From: Rhodospirillaceae bacterium
Lineage (GTDB): Bacteria; Pseudomonadota; Alphaproteobacteria; UBA8366
Direction: 5' to 3'
Assembly: GCA_002716125.1 (NCBI GenBank)
Contig: PAZH01000042.1
Span: forward strand, 1 to 52,990
Length of the DNA stretch: 52,990 nt
Position numbers and translations under genes: made by a program. This document shows positions 1 through 9,543 of this stretch, piece after piece. The notes below the pieces were generated by a model that ran no database searches, was not told the DNA's origin, and was given only the letters and a program-made list of their open reading frames with translations. The stretch's first letter is position 1. The number at the start of each line of letters is the position of its first letter.

Positions 1-54
1 ACGGCCCACTGCCTGGTCGGCTCAAAATGCAAATTTTTCGAAGAAAGACTGGAA

Positions 55-130
<76 letters not shown>

Positions 131-163
131 GTAGAGCCCGGACGGATTTTGCCGCCGGGGGCC

Positions 164-194
164 TCTATATCCTCGACGCGTGCCCGAAATTCAA
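164..194 (-). promoter_or_regulatory. possible promoter of tRNA-Ala
   Basis: On the minus strand TTGAAT (189-194) and TATAGA (164-169) resemble -35 and -10 boxes and would start transcription about 25 nt before the tRNA. The 19-bp spacer is longer than ideal, so this is tentative. Confidence 0.3.
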
Positions 195-242
195 GTGCAA
201 ACTGGCGCGCGCCGCAATTTTACACCCGTGACGCGGTCGCCT

Positions 243-1379
243 TCAGATCACGTGTTGCTTAAGCGGTGGAATGCCGTTGAAGCAGACCGCCGCGTAGGAC
301 CAGGTATAGGCGCCCGCACTTTGAATTTCGATCCGGTCGCCGACCTGCAGGTCCTTCGGCAACGGATAGGGCGTATGCTCGTAGAGCACGTCGAGTTCTT
401 CGCAGGTCGGCCCCGCGAGGATGCTCGGCACCGTCTCGCCGCCGTCGCGCGGCGTGGTGATACGGTATTTGATGGCCTCGCCGATCGTCTCCGGCAAGCC
501 GCCGAACTTCCCGATATCGAGATAGACCCAGCGGGCGGCCTTCCCGTTATGACGCTCCGCGATCAGGACGACTTCCGCTTGAATGACGCCCGCGTCGCCG
601 ACCAAACCCCGGCCCGGCTCCAGGATCATCTGCGGCATTTGATTGCCGAAATGCTTGTGCATCGCCGTCATGATGGCGTCGCCGTAGCGAGCCGTCGTCG
701 GCACGTCGTTGAGATAGCGGGCCGGCAGGCCACCGCCGAGGTTGATCAGTTCCAACGACACGCCTTTGCGGTCGAGAGTGCGGAAGAGCGCGGCCGCCTC
801 GGCAATCGCGGCATCCCATTGCTCAGGGTCCGTCTGCTGCGAGCCGACATGGAAGGAAATACCATGGGGCTGAAGACCACAGTTCTTGGCGCGGGCGAGC
901 AGATCTTCGGCGATTTCGACCTGGAAGCCGAATTTTTTTGAGAGCGGCCAGTCGGCGCCTTCGCCTTTCGTCACCAGGCGGCAGAAAACGCGGCTGCCCG
1001 GCGCGGCCCGGCCTAGTTTCTCCATCTCGGCTGCGCTGTCGAAGGCAAAGAGGTCGATCCCTGCCGCATGCGCTTTCGCGATGTCGGATTCTTTCTTGAT
1101 CGTGTGACCATAGGACATCCGGTCGGCGCTGATGCCGAGCCGGACGCAAGCTTCCATCTCCGGAATGCTCGCAACGTCGAAGCAGGACCCTTCGTCGGCA
1201 AGGGCGGTGACGATCTCATCCGCTGGATTGGCTTTTACAGCATAGTAGACGTCGATATCGGGCAGGGCGTTCTTGACCTCGCGGTAGCGTTCGACCACCA
1301 AGTCGAGATCAAGCACGAGAAACGGTGTCTCTCGTGCCGGTTCGGATAGAAACTGCAAAATCTTTTCGCTCATTTGCAT
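243..1379 (-). CDS. type III PLP-dependent decarboxylase (ornithine/lysine/diaminopimelate decarboxylase family)
   Basis: A 378-residue decarboxylase of the eukaryotic-type ornithine decarboxylase fold (alanine-racemase-like barrel plus beta domain). The PLP lysine lies in YYAVKAN near residue 49. The barrel motifs GISFHVGSQ and INLGGGLP and the phosphate-binding EPGRGLVG follow. The C-terminal PTCEELDVL matches the PTCDGLD active-site cysteine/aspartate loop of ornithine decarboxylases. The family decarboxylates ornithine or lysine to putrescine or cadaverine; this bacterial branch often accepts both, so the substrate is not assigned. Start: ATG at 1379 opens the frame, but a second ATG two codons in (1373, MSEKIL) is equally possible because neither has a strong ribosome site. 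It stands alone between the tRNA and the FYDLN gene. Confidence 0.9.
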   Translation of the reverse strand: MQMSEKILQFLSEPARETPFLVLDLDLVVERYREVKNALPDIDVYYAVKANPADEIVTALADEGSCFDVASIPEMEACVRLGISADRMSYGHTIKKESDIAKAHAAGIDLFAFDSAAEMEKLGRAAPGSRVFCRLVTKGEGADWPLSKKFGFQVEIAEDLLARAKNCGLQPHGISFHVGSQQTDPEQWDAAIAEAAALFRTLDRKGVSLELINLGGGLPARYLNDVPTTARYGDAIMTAMHKHFGNQMPQMILEPGRGLVGDAGVIQAEVVLIAERHNGKAARWVYLDIGKFGGLPETIGEAIKYRITTPRDGGETVPSILAGPTCEELDVLYEHTPYPLPKDLQVGDRIEIQSAGAYTWSYAAVCFNGIPPLKQHVI

Positions 1380-1474
1380 TCTGCCACGATGAATCAGGTC
1401 GTACCGTGAGCGCGGACTGAATTCGTCCGTCTCTTCCGATATGGATATCTTGGCTCGGGTTGCCCCGGGCCGGT

Positions 1475-1831
1475 TTAATTGTCGTCGAGTTTCGACTCGC
1501 CCGTATCGATCACAACGCCGACGTCGTCATCGTCGTCGCCGACCAGGTCACTCGTGTCCTCGGGAATCGACTCATCCGTTTCATCGAGGACTTCATCCTC
1601 GACATCTTCGACTTCGACCTCCGAATTCTCGTTGACCGCCGCAGCGGCGGCAGCGGCTGGAATCGCTTTTGGCGCTTCGGCCGTCGCCCGACTTCTGCGC
1701 GCCCGAGTTGGTTGCTCCACCTGGAATACGGTGTCGCATTTCGGACAGGTCGGCGGGTCTTTCTGCAGGTCGTAATACTTTGCACCACAATTTTGACAGG
1801 TGCGCTTTTTGCCCCACTCCGGTTTGGCCAC
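1475..1831 (-). CDS. FYDLN-acid domain protein (TIGR02300 family)
   Basis: A 118-residue protein whose N-terminus MAKPEWGKKRTC begins a small zinc ribbon: CxxC near residues 12-15, then CPKC near 29-32, with the family signature KYYDLQKDP between (FYDLN in the name). An alanine-rich linker follows, then a very acidic tail with a run of five aspartates. The family is almost confined to Alphaproteobacteria and its function is unknown. The start is GTG at 1831, fixed by a perfect AGGAGG (1838-1843) six bases upstream. It is divergent from aroA, its usual neighbour in this class, which supports both the identification and the taxonomic reading. Confidence 0.92.
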   Translation of the reverse strand: MAKPEWGKKRTCQNCGAKYYDLQKDPPTCPKCDTVFQVEQPTRARRSRATAEAPKAIPAAAAAAAVNENSEVEVEDVEDEVLDETDESIPEDTSDLVGDDDDDVGVVIDTGESKLDDN

Positions 1832-2025
1832 GTGCGTCCTCCTTACAGCGGACCGAAATTAGGGCGGCCAATTGCCACGTTCGCTCGCGTGTGTCAAAAG
1901 CAAAATTCACCGCCCGGCGGCAAGTGAATAGCTGTTAAACGCCATTGTTCGGAATTGCCGTCTCGTGGTACAGACCACCGCGCTGCAAAATTGGGTGTGA
2001 ACGCGCATTAAAAAGGTTCTCGAAA

Positions 2026-3357
2026 GTGTTGGAAGCGACCTCCCGAAAAGCGGGAAAATTAGCGGGCGAAGCGGCTATCCCTGGCGATAAATCCGTCTCA
2101 CATCGGGCCCTGATGCTGGGCGCTTTGGCCATTGGGACGACCCGCATCGAAGGCTTGCTCGAAGGTGAGGACATTTTACGCACGGCGGACGCCATGCAGG
2201 CGATGGGGGCGACGGTCGAAAGATCGGACGACGGCGTCTGGTCGGTGACGGGCGTCGGCGTCGGCGGGTTGGCGGAACCGGAAGACGTCATCGATATGGG
2301 CAATGCGGGAACCGGCGCTCGGTTGATGATGGGCGTTTTGGCAGGTCACGACATGACCGCCTTTATGACAGGCGACGTGTCGTTGCGCGCGCGCCCGATG
2401 GAGCGGGTGTCTGTGCCGCTGCGCGAGATGGGCGCCCAGATCTTGGCGCGCGACGGCGGCCGGCTGCCGCTTGCGGTCGTGGGAGCGTCGGACCCCATGC
2501 CGATCGAGTATCGCTTGCCGGTGCCGTCGGCGCAGGTGAAGTCGGCCGTATTGTTGGCCGGGCTCAGCGCGCCGGGCGAGACGAGCGTGTTCGAGCCAGA
2601 GCCGACACGGGACCATACCGAGCGGATGATGCGCCATTTTGGGGCCACCGTCCGAATGGAAACCGACACGCAGGGCGTGCGCCGGGTGACACTGGTTGGG
2701 CAGCCGGAATTAACGGCGGCGGATGTGACGGTGCCGCGCGATTTCAGCTCCGCGGCGTTTCCGATGGTCGCCGCATTGCTGGTGCCGGGCTCCGAGATCA
2801 AATTGCCGGGAATCGGACTCAATCCGCATCGCAGCGGCTTACTGACGACGCTCTTGGAAATGGGCGCTGACATCGAGCAACAGAATGTCCGCGAGGAAGG
2901 CGGAGAACCGATTGCCGATCTGGTGGTACGCACGGGACCTTTGAAGGGCGTCACGGTCCCGCCCGAACGCGCACCTTCGATGATCGACGAGTATCAGGTC
3001 TTGTCGGTCGCGGCGGCTTTTGCCGCCGGCGAGACGCGGATGTGCGGTCTGGCCGAGCTTCGGGTGAAGGAAAGCGATCGCTTAGCGGCCATCGCGGACG
3101 GCCTTACGGCAAATGGCGTTGCGGTGAAGATTGAGGGCGACGACTTGATCGTCACCGGTCGGGACGGATCGGTTGCGGGGGGCGGTCGGGTTGAGGTGCG
3201 CCATGACCATCGGACCGCCATGAGTTTTCTGGTGATGGGCGTGGCAACGGATGCACCGGTGACAGTCGACGATGCCGCACCAATGGATACGAGCTTTCCC
3301 GGCTTTACCGAATTGATGAACGGCATAGGGGCCGATATTTCGCGAGGGAACGAATGA
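2026..3357 (+). CDS. aroA: 3-phosphoshikimate 1-carboxyvinyltransferase (EPSP synthase)
   Basis: Transfers enolpyruvyl from PEP to shikimate-3-phosphate in the chorismate pathway. Hallmarks are [17 protein letters not shown] near the N-terminus, [10 protein letters not shown] (the LFLGNAGTA-type PEP loop), RPM at the start of the next strand, [36 protein letters not shown] and RVKESDRL. Starting at GTG 2026 gives 443 residues, the normal family length. AAAAGG (2011-2016) lies nine bases upstream. The open frame extends further upstream but has no family similarity there. The ATGA overlap with cmk (3354-3357) indicates translational coupling. Confidence 0.96.
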   Translation: MLEATSRKAGKLAGEAAIPGDKSVSHRALMLGALAIGTTRIEGLLEGEDILRTADAMQAMGATVERSDDGVWSVTGVGVGGLAEPEDVIDMGNAGTGARLMMGVLAGHDMTAFMTGDVSLRARPMERVSVPLREMGAQILARDGGRLPLAVVGASDPMPIEYRLPVPSAQVKSAVLLAGLSAPGETSVFEPEPTRDHTERMMRHFGATVRMETDTQGVRRVTLVGQPELTAADVTVPRDFSSAAFPMVAALLVPGSEIKLPGIGLNPHRSGLLTTLLEMGADIEQQNVREEGGEPIADLVVRTGPLKGVTVPPERAPSMIDEYQVLSVAAAFAAGETRMCGLAELRVKESDRLAAIADGLTANGVAVKIEGDDLIVTGRDGSVAGGGRVEVRHDHRTAMSFLVMGVATDAPVTVDDAAPMDTSFPGFTELMNGIGADISRGNE

Positions 3358-4019
3358 TTATTGCCATCGACGGCCCGTCGGCTTCGGGAAAAGGCACGCT
3401 TGCCAAGCGATTGGCGGCACATCTCGGGTTTGCTCATTTGGATACCGGCAAGATTTATCGGGCCGTCGGTTATCAAGTTGTCCGTCAAGGCGGCGATCCG
3501 GAAGACGAAGCGACGGCGCTCGCCGTCGCCCGGGCGCTTGATCCTGCGACCTTGTCCGACCCGGAACTGTCGGGCGACGAAGCGGCTCTCGCCGCCTCGA
3601 AAGTTGCACGGATGAACGCGGTCCGGGATGTCTTGCTGCAGTTCCAGCGAGATTTCGCCGAGAGCCCGCCCGGTGGCGCGTCGGGCGCCGTATTGGACGG
3701 CCGTGACATCGGCACCGTCGTTTGTCCGGAAGCGCCGGTCAAATTATACGTTGTGGCGAGTGCCGAGGTGCGTGCCGAACGGCGCCATAAAGAGTTGCTA
3801 GAACGCGGTGAGGCCAGTATATATGCCCGCGTTTTGCAGGATATGAAGGATCGCGACGAACGGGATACCAACCGATCGGTCGCACCGCTGAAGCCGGCGG
3901 ACGATGCCTTTATCCTGGATACGTCCGGACTGAATGCCGATGAAGCCTTTGCGGCGGCCTTGGCGGAAGTCGAAAAAGCGGACGCTGACAGACTGCAGAA
4001 CAAATCAACAGCGACGTGA
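3354..4019 (+). CDS. cmk: (d)CMP kinase
   Basis: Phosphorylates CMP and dCMP with ATP. The P-loop GPSASGKGT occupies residues 7-15, followed by [11 protein letters not shown], which binds nucleotide monophosphate. [14 protein letters not shown] is the diagnostic cytidylate-kinase segment, followed by a lid with [10 protein letters not shown] and RDERDTNR. At 221 residues it has the family length. Its start overlaps the aroA stop by four bases, and the order aroA-cmk-rpsA is widespread in Proteobacteria. Confidence 0.96.
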   Translation: MIIAIDGPSASGKGTLAKRLAAHLGFAHLDTGKIYRAVGYQVVRQGGDPEDEATALAVARALDPATLSDPELSGDEAALAASKVARMNAVRDVLLQFQRDFAESPPGGASGAVLDGRDIGTVVCPEAPVKLYVVASAEVRAERRHKELLERGEASIYARVLQDMKDRDERDTNRSVAPLKPADDAFILDTSGLNADEAFAAALAEVEKADADRLQNKSTAT

Positions 4020-4125
4020 GGTGAGGGGGAAAACCCGGGCCTGACGGCGTTGCGTTTTCACAAAAGACCGCCGGAGACAACCGGCTGGCCGGAATAGAAA
4101 CACGAAACGAAGGATCTAACGGAAT

Positions 4126-5922
4126 ATGTCTGAACAACCAGCTGTCGAGAAGGAAAGCTTTGCTGCCCTTCTGGAAGAATCGATGGGATCGGAGAACGAT
4201 CTCGTCGGACAAGTGATCGAAGGACGCGTCGTCTCTGTGGATAGCGACTTCGCCCTCATTGACGTTGGCCTCAAATCCGAAGGCCGCGTTCTCTTAAAAG
4301 AATTCGCCCCGCCAGGGCAAAAGGCCGAAATCGCCGTTGGTGATACGGTCGAAGTCTTCCTAGAGCGTATGGAGAATAAGAACGGCGAGGCCGTTCTGTC
4401 GCGCGAGAAAGCGCGCCGCGAGGAAGCCTGGACACAATTGGAAAAAGCTTTCGAGAAGACGGAACGCGTGAACGGCGTCATCTTCGGCCGGGTCAAGGGC
4501 GGTTTCACCGTCGACCTGCAGGGCGCGGTCGCTTTCTTGCCGGGCAGTCAAGTCGACATCCGGCCGGTCCGCGACGTTACCCCGCTGATGGGAACCCCGC
4601 AGCCGTTCCAAATTCTCAAGATGGACCGTTCGCGCGGCAATATCGTCGTCTCGCGCCGGGCCGTCCTGGAGGAAAGCCGCGCCGAACAGCGCACCGAGCT
4701 CATCGCCGGCCTGAAGGAAGGCCAGGTCCTGAACGGTGTGGTCAAGAACATCACGGACTACGGTGCATTCATCGACCTCGGCGGTGTCGACGGTTTGTTG
4801 CACGTCACGGATATCGCGTGGCGCCGCATCAATCACCCGTCGGAAGCCTTGCAGATCGGACAGGCCATCGACGTACAGGTCATCCGCTTCAACCGCGAGA
4901 CCCAACGTATCAGCCTCGGCATGAAACAGCTTGAAGCGGATCCGTGGGAAGGTGTGGAAGCCAAGTATCCGGTGGATGTCCGTTTCACCGGCCGCGTGAC
5001 CAACATCACCGACTACGGCGCGTTCGTCGAGTTGGAGCCAGGCGTCGAAGGCTTGGTCCATGTCTCGGAAATGAGCTGGACGAAGAAAAACGTCCATCCG
5101 GGCAAGATCGTGTCCACCAGTCAGGAAGTCGAGGTGATGGTCCTCGATACCGATCCGCAGAAGCGGCGGATCAGCCTGGGTCTCAAGCAGACCATGGACA
5201 ATCCGTGGGACGCGTTCCTGGAGAAGCACCCGATCGATTCCGAGATGGAAGGCGAGGTCAAGAACATTACCGAGTTCGGGCTGTTCATCGGCTTGCCGGG
5301 CGAAATCGACGGCATGGTCCACATGTCCGATCTCGATTGGGAGAAGGCAGGTGAAGAAGCCATCGAAGCCTATAAGAAAGGCGATATGGTCAAGGTCAAA
5401 GTGCTCGATATCGATGTCGAGAAAGAGCGTATCAGCCTTGGCGTGAAGCAATTGACGGGCGATCCGTTCGAATCCGAGATGTCGAACGTTACCCGTGGTG
5501 CGGTCGTCACCTGCACGGTCTCTGAAGTCACGAGCGGCGGTATCGAAGTGACCATCGCCGAAGGCGTGAAGGGCTTCATTCGTAAATCCGATCTGTCGCG
5601 GGACCGCTCCGAGCAGCGCCCGGACCGTTTTGCGGTTGGCGAGAAAGTCGATGCGAAGGTCACCTCGATCGACAAATCGAGCCGTAAGATCAGCCTGTCG
5701 ATCAAGGCGCGTGAGGTTGAGGAAGAGAAGCAAGCCATGGCCGATTACGGCAGCTCCGATGCCGGTGCGTCGCTTGGCGATATTCTCGGCGCGGCCTTGC
5801 GCTCGAAGCAAGAAGAATCCGATGACGGTGCGGCTGAAGAGACGCCTGCGGAAGCATCGGAAGAGGCTGGCGAAGACGCCCCTGAAGAAGCAAGCGAGGA
5901 AGAGAAGCCTTCGGACGCTTAG
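4126..5922 (+). CDS. rpsA: 30S ribosomal protein S1
   Basis: A 598-residue S1 protein that anchors mRNA on the 30S subunit during initiation. Six S1 (OB-fold) repeats can be followed at roughly residues 25-90, 108-174, 195-263, 283-350, 370-437 and 455-523. Repeats three to five carry the recurring NITDYGAF/NITEFGLF core and IS(L/F)G(L/M)KQ ends. The tail after residue 540 is highly acidic (Glu/Ala/Asp). A 106-bp gap separates it from cmk, and a strong intrinsic terminator follows, so it probably has its own promoter or forms the end of the aroA transcript. Confidence 0.97.
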   Translation: MSEQPAVEKESFAALLEESMGSENDLVGQVIEGRVVSVDSDFALIDVGLKSEGRVLLKEFAPPGQKAEIAVGDTVEVFLERMENKNGEAVLSREKARREEAWTQLEKAFEKTERVNGVIFGRVKGGFTVDLQGAVAFLPGSQVDIRPVRDVTPLMGTPQPFQILKMDRSRGNIVVSRRAVLEESRAEQRTELIAGLKEGQVLNGVVKNITDYGAFIDLGGVDGLLHVTDIAWRRINHPSEALQIGQAIDVQVIRFNRETQRISLGMKQLEADPWEGVEAKYPVDVRFTGRVTNITDYGAFVELEPGVEGLVHVSEMSWTKKNVHPGKIVSTSQEVEVMVLDTDPQKRRISLGLKQTMDNPWDAFLEKHPIDSEMEGEVKNITEFGLFIGLPGEIDGMVHMSDLDWEKAGEEAIEAYKKGDMVKVKVLDIDVEKERISLGVKQLTGDPFESEMSNVTRGAVVTCTVSEVTSGGIEVTIAEGVKGFIRKSDLSRDRSEQRPDRFAVGEKVDAKVTSIDKSSRKISLSIKAREVEEEKQAMADYGSSDAGASLGDILGAALRSKQEESDDGAAEETPAEASEEAGEDAPEEASEEEKPSDA

Positions 5923-5948
5923 TTTCGTCAGGAATTAGATGACACGGA

Positions 5949-5980
5949 GAGGGAACGGTCGAAGGGCCGTTCCCTTTTCT
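5949..5980 (+). terminator. intrinsic terminator after rpsA
   Basis: GGGAACGG (5951-5958) and CCGTTCCC (5966-5973) form a perfect 8-bp GC-rich stem with a 7-nt loop, directly followed by TTTTCTT. It lies 29 bases after the rpsA stop codon. Confidence 0.9.
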
Positions 5981-6094
5981 TATGGGGATCCGACAAACGC
6001 CGGCAAAACCCTCTCATTCTATAGGGTTACTTCTTGACGGGCATCGCTCCCTCTGGCACGCTTCACGCGCTGACGGATTCGATGGATAAAATAA

Positions 6095-6113
6095 AGGTCC
6101 GTTAAAAGGACCT
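6095..6113 (+). other. short perfect inverted repeat upstream of ihfB
   Basis: AGGTCC and GGACCT form a perfect 6-bp inverted repeat around GTTAAAA, 45 bases before the ihfB start. It could be an operator or a small leader hairpin. No function can be assigned. Confidence 0.4.
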
Positions 6114-6158
6114 CCGCTTTCCGCAGCGCACAGGGGAAGTCGAGCCGGGGTGGCGAGA

Positions 6159-6446
6159 ATGACAAAGTCACAATTAATCCAGCGTTTGGCGGAACTCAAT
6201 CCGCACCTTTATCAACGGGATGTCGAAAGAATTGTTTCCACCGTATTTGAGGAAATAACGGCGGCGCTGGAGCGAGGAGACCGCGTGGAGCTGAGAGGCT
6301 TCGGGGCGTTTTCGGTAAAGTATCGGGATGCTCGGACCGGCCGCAATCCGCGGACGGGCGCAGCGGTAGAAGTGGATCGCAAGGCGGTTCCGTTTTTCAA
6401 GACCGGAAAACAGCTGCGCGACTTGATCAACGAAAAGGCTTCTTGA
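6159..6446 (+). CDS. ihfB: integration host factor subunit beta
   Basis: A 95-residue DNA-bending protein of the HU/IHF family, the partner of IhfA. The sequence starts [11 protein letters not shown], as in most IhfB proteins. [26 protein letters not shown] holds the beta-arm with the intercalating proline (NPRTG). [17 protein letters not shown] closes the fold. I chose ATG 6159 over an in-frame GTG at 6150, because GGGG just upstream fits as a ribosome site and the protein then matches the family N-terminus. It lies downstream of rpsA, as in many Proteobacteria, and is followed closely by the LapA-type gene. Confidence 0.95.
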   Translation: MTKSQLIQRLAELNPHLYQRDVERIVSTVFEEITAALERGDRVELRGFGAFSVKYRDARTGRNPRTGAAVEVDRKAVPFFKTGKQLRDLINEKAS

Positions 6447-6460
6447 TTGCCAGGAGCTAG

Positions 6461-6820
6461 ATGAAACGTATCGGCTGGTTGCTTTACTGGTTGGTTGCCG
6501 GGGGGCTGATGGTTCTGTCCGTCATCTTCGCGACGTCTAATCTTGATCCCGTTCCACTCAAATTTTGGCCGTTTCCCGGCGAAGCCTCCGTACCTTTATT
6601 CCTTCTGGCCATTGCCGTGTTTGGCGTCGGTTTCTTTTCCGGCGCCATTATCGCTTGGATAAACGGCGGAAAGACGCGCGGCCGTGCACGCCGGGCCGAA
6701 CGCCTTGCACGCGAAGAAGAGCGAGAGATCGCCGAACTGAAGCGCAAGCTGGAAGCCGCGGAATCGGCGAAGCGGGAAGCGGAAACCTCCCGAGCGCTAG
6801 TGCCGGCGGCGACCGAGTAG
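6461..6820 (+). CDS. LapA-domain (DUF1049) inner-membrane protein
   Basis: A 119-residue protein with two membrane segments (about residues 5-24 and 45-66) separated by a short loop containing NLDPVPLKFWPF, the recognisable LapA/DUF1049 motif. After them comes a basic and then acidic coiled coil (residues 72-108, REEEREIAELKRKLEAAE). In Gammaproteobacteria LapA works with LapB to control LpxC turnover and lipopolysaccharide synthesis; in this class only the domain is shared, so that role is inference. AGGAG sits just upstream of the ATG. It follows ihfB by 14 bases, a conserved arrangement. Confidence 0.85.
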   Translation: MKRIGWLLYWLVAGGLMVLSVIFATSNLDPVPLKFWPFPGEASVPLFLLAIAVFGVGFFSGAIIAWINGGKTRGRARRAERLAREEEREIAELKRKLEAAESAKREAETSRALVPAATE

Positions 6821-6830
6821 AAAGCCGATC

Positions 6831-7964
6831 ATGTCGTCTATTGAACGACTCCGCGAATGGCTTCTCGCGGACACTTTGCCGGTTTGGTTGGAAAAAGGCT
6901 ACGACCGGGCCAACCGGAGTTTTCACGAAAGGCTGAATTTCGACTTCTCCCCGGTCACTGAGGGCGGCAAACGGGTGCTGGTACAGGCACGCCAGATCTA
7001 TACCTATTCAAGTTCCGCCAGTTCCATCGCCGGCGCTTTGGATGCGGCGCAGTCAGCCTTTGAGTTTACCGTGGCCAAATACCGTCACCCTGCCGGCGGT
7101 TGGCGTCATCGGGTAACGCGCGAAGGCGCGCCGTTGGATGATTCGCGGGACCTTTACGATCAAGCCTTTGTGGTTTTCGCTTGTGCCGTTCTCTATCGCG
7201 CCACCGGTCGTGAGGATGTGTTGGCGGCGGCGCTTGAGACGCTGCGGTACTTGGAGGCCGAGAGATCGCATCCGGCTGGCGGTTTTACGGAGAACGTACC
7301 GGGTGACGGCAGTGCCTTCGAGGGGCCGCGGCGGCAGAACCCGCATATGCATTTGTTCGAAGCGATGTTGGCGCTCCATGAAGCGACGGGCGATGACAGC
7401 CATCTCGAAACGGCAACGCATCTCTATGAGCTGACACGATCAAAATTCATTGTCGACAATACACTGCGTGAGTATTTCACCGATGCCCTGGATCCGGTTC
7501 CGGGCGCGGCTGGTGAGATCGTCGAACCGGGCCATCACATGGAATGGGTCTGGCTGCTACATCGATATGCGGTCGCCGCCGATGCGCCTGCGGCGGCGGC
7601 GCTTGCGGGCACCCTTTACGAATTTGCCTTGGCGCACGGATACGATGCCGTGTCGGGCGGGCTTCACGACGAAGTCACGGCGCGCGGCGATGTGTATCGC
7701 GACGATCGACGCCTATGGCCGCAGACCGAGGCGCTCAAAGCACATGTCGCCCGACTGCAAGATGCCGGCGACGATGCGGCACGCAGCCGGCTCGAGGCCG
7801 GGATCGAGTCCCTGTTCCGGTACCATTTGATGGGGCCGCCCGGGGGGTGGCGTGAGCACATTCATAGCGACGGTGAGAATTTCTACGGCTCATATCCCGC
7901 TTCGACTCTCTACCATTTGGCCTTCGCTGTCGGAGAACTGGAACGGATCAGCGATGTACGTTAA
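6831..7964 (+). CDS. AGE-family sugar epimerase/isomerase
   Basis: A 377-residue (alpha/alpha)6-barrel protein of the N-acylglucosamine 2-epimerase / mannose isomerase family. Family features are RQIYTYS near residue 50, LYDQAFVVFA near 105, the catalytic-histidine segment NPHMHLFEAMLALHEAT, EPGHHMEWVWLLHRY near 237, and a late RLWPQTEALKAH. The family interconverts free aldoses and ketoses or N-acyl hexosamines; the substrate cannot be told from sequence. It starts 10 bases after the LapA-type gene and precedes pyrF, so it is probably co-transcribed with both. A sugar epimerase in this housekeeping run is unexpected. Confidence 0.85.
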   Translation: MSSIERLREWLLADTLPVWLEKGYDRANRSFHERLNFDFSPVTEGGKRVLVQARQIYTYSSSASSIAGALDAAQSAFEFTVAKYRHPAGGWRHRVTREGAPLDDSRDLYDQAFVVFACAVLYRATGREDVLAAALETLRYLEAERSHPAGGFTENVPGDGSAFEGPRRQNPHMHLFEAMLALHEATGDDSHLETATHLYELTRSKFIVDNTLREYFTDALDPVPGAAGEIVEPGHHMEWVWLLHRYAVAADAPAAAALAGTLYEFALAHGYDAVSGGLHDEVTARGDVYRDDRRLWPQTEALKAHVARLQDAGDDAARSRLEAGIESLFRYHLMGPPGGWREHIHSDGENFYGSYPASTLYHLAFAVGELERISDVR

Positions 7965-7998
7965 GAATGCGCAGCCTTGAACAAGGAGCAGGCCGTAC

Positions 7999-8712
7999 AT
8001 GAAACCATCCGACCGTATCTTCGTTGCGCTCGACCTCACAGATGAAGAGGAGGCGCGTACACTAGCCAGACGGTTAACGGGGCATGTCGGTGGTTTTAAA
8101 CTCGGTCTCGAATTCTTTTCTGCCAATGGCCCGGACGCTGTACGCGCGATTGTCGATACCGGCCTCAAGGTATTTCTCGATCTGAAATTTCACGACATTC
8201 CGAATACGGTTGCGGGCGCCGTTCGTGCGGCCACGGCAACCGGCGTATCAATCCTCAATGTTCACGCGTCGGGCGGCCTCGACATGATGCGGGCAGCGGC
8301 CGAAGCAGCGGCGGTGGGCGCTGAGCGGCACGGCGTTGCGAAACCCATCGTTGCGGCGGTCACCGTTCTCACCAGCATGGATACCTCGGACTTGGATATG
8401 GTGGGGCAGCGCGGCCCGGCCGACGAACAGGTTGCGAGACTGGCGCAATTGACGAAAGACGCAGGCTTGGACGGCGTTGTCTGTTCGCCCGCGGAATCGG
8501 CAGCTGTTCGAGACGCTTGCGGTGAAGACTTTGTGCGGATCGTGCCAGGTATCCGGCCGTCCTGGGCTTCGACCGACGACCAGAAACGTATCACCACGCC
8601 CCGGCAGGCACTGGACGCCGGCGCGACCTATCTCGTTATCGGTCGTCCGATCACGCAGGCAGATGATCCCGTTGAAGCGGCGTTTCGAATTGCCGGTGAA
8701 ATGGCGGAATAG
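7999..8712 (+). CDS. pyrF: orotidine 5'-phosphate decarboxylase
   Basis: Final step of UMP synthesis, removing CO2 from OMP. The 237-residue barrel shows FVALDL near the N-terminus, FKLGLEFF, and the catalytic FLDLKFHDIPNTV, where the Asp-Lys-Asp set lies. LNVHASGG, a VCSPAE loop, VPGIRP and the phosphate-binding YLVIGRPIT follow. AAGGAGCAGG lies upstream of the ATG. Confidence 0.96.
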   Translation: MKPSDRIFVALDLTDEEEARTLARRLTGHVGGFKLGLEFFSANGPDAVRAIVDTGLKVFLDLKFHDIPNTVAGAVRAATATGVSILNVHASGGLDMMRAAAEAAAVGAERHGVAKPIVAAVTVLTSMDTSDLDMVGQRGPADEQVARLAQLTKDAGLDGVVCSPAESAAVRDACGEDFVRIVPGIRPSWASTDDQKRITTPRQALDAGATYLVIGRPITQADDPVEAAFRIAGEMAE

Positions 8713-8805
8713 AGTTCGTATTTTCGAATTATTTGTTATTTTCAAAGCCGGTTTGATGCTTTGCCAGGTGCGTGCCTGGGCAACAACGAGTGAGAGACGG
8801 ACGCG

Positions 8806-9456
8806 ATGACCGTGACCGCGAAAATTTGCGGGATCAACGATCCGGAGGCGATGCGGGCGGCCATTGCCGGCGGGGCCAGTCACGTCGGGTTGGTTTTCTA
8901 TCCCCCATCGCCGCGCGCGGTGAATCCCGGCGAAGCGATGGCGCTGTCCGCCGTGGTGCCGGAGCGCGTGCAGAAAGTCGGGTTGTTCGTCGATCCCGAA
9001 GACGATCAAATCGATAAGACCCTGTTTGTCGTCAAGCTTGATATGTTGCAGTTGCACGGCGATGAGACGCCGGACCGCGTGCGCGACCTGAAGGCGCGTA
9101 CCGGCAAGAAAGTTATGAAAGTGATTAAGGTATCCGAGCCGGAAGATTTGGTGCGGGCAGAAGCCTATGTTCGCATCGCCGATGCCTTGATGTTCGACGC
9201 CAAGCCACCGAAAGGCATGAAAGACGCGCTGCCGGGCGGCAATGCCGTGAGTTTTGATTGGCGTATCTTGTCCGGCCGCAATTGGCCGTTACCGTGGATG
9301 TTGGCGGGCGGTCTCACAAAGGACAATGTTGGGACGGCGGTCGAATTGTCCGGAGCGCGTATCGTCGATACGTCATCAGGTGTCGAAGATGTTCCGGGTC
9401 ATAAGAACGTCGATAAGATCGCTGAATTTCTCCGCGCCGTTGCCGAAATCCGCTAA
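8806..9456 (+). CDS. trpF: phosphoribosylanthranilate isomerase
   Basis: Converts phosphoribosylanthranilate to CdRP in tryptophan synthesis. It has the KICGIN N-terminus with the catalytic cysteine, GLVFYPPSPRAV, KVGLFVDP, LQLHGDETP and a late aspartate in VDTSSGVED. LAGGLTKDNV is the phosphate-binding loop. Length 216 residues is typical. It heads trpF-trpB-trpA; the gap from pyrF is 93 bp and from trpB 87 bp. Confidence 0.95.
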   Translation: MTVTAKICGINDPEAMRAAIAGGASHVGLVFYPPSPRAVNPGEAMALSAVVPERVQKVGLFVDPEDDQIDKTLFVVKLDMLQLHGDETPDRVRDLKARTGKKVMKVIKVSEPEDLVRAEAYVRIADALMFDAKPPKGMKDALPGGNAVSFDWRILSGRNWPLPWMLAGGLTKDNVGTAVELSGARIVDTSSGVEDVPGHKNVDKIAEFLRAVAEIR

Positions 9457-9543
9457 ACGGGCGGCCTTCTGTGGACTTGGCGCGTTCTGTGGTTTATGAC
9501 CGCGTTCTAATTTGAACGACTGCAGGAAAGCGGTGCCCGTCCC

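Noticed and set aside
1945..2025. N-terminal extension of aroA from TTG 1945
   Set aside because: The extra 27 residues have no family similarity, and a ribosome site fits GTG 2026 instead.
4360..5811. 483-codon minus-strand open frame opposite rpsA
   Set aside because: It is a shadow of the highly biased rpsA codon usage; the plus-strand frame has six S1 domains and the minus frame resembles nothing.
8762..8782. Small hairpin before trpF considered as a tryptophan attenuator
   Set aside because: No leader peptide with Trp codons and no alternative pairing or T-run; the stem is short and bulged.
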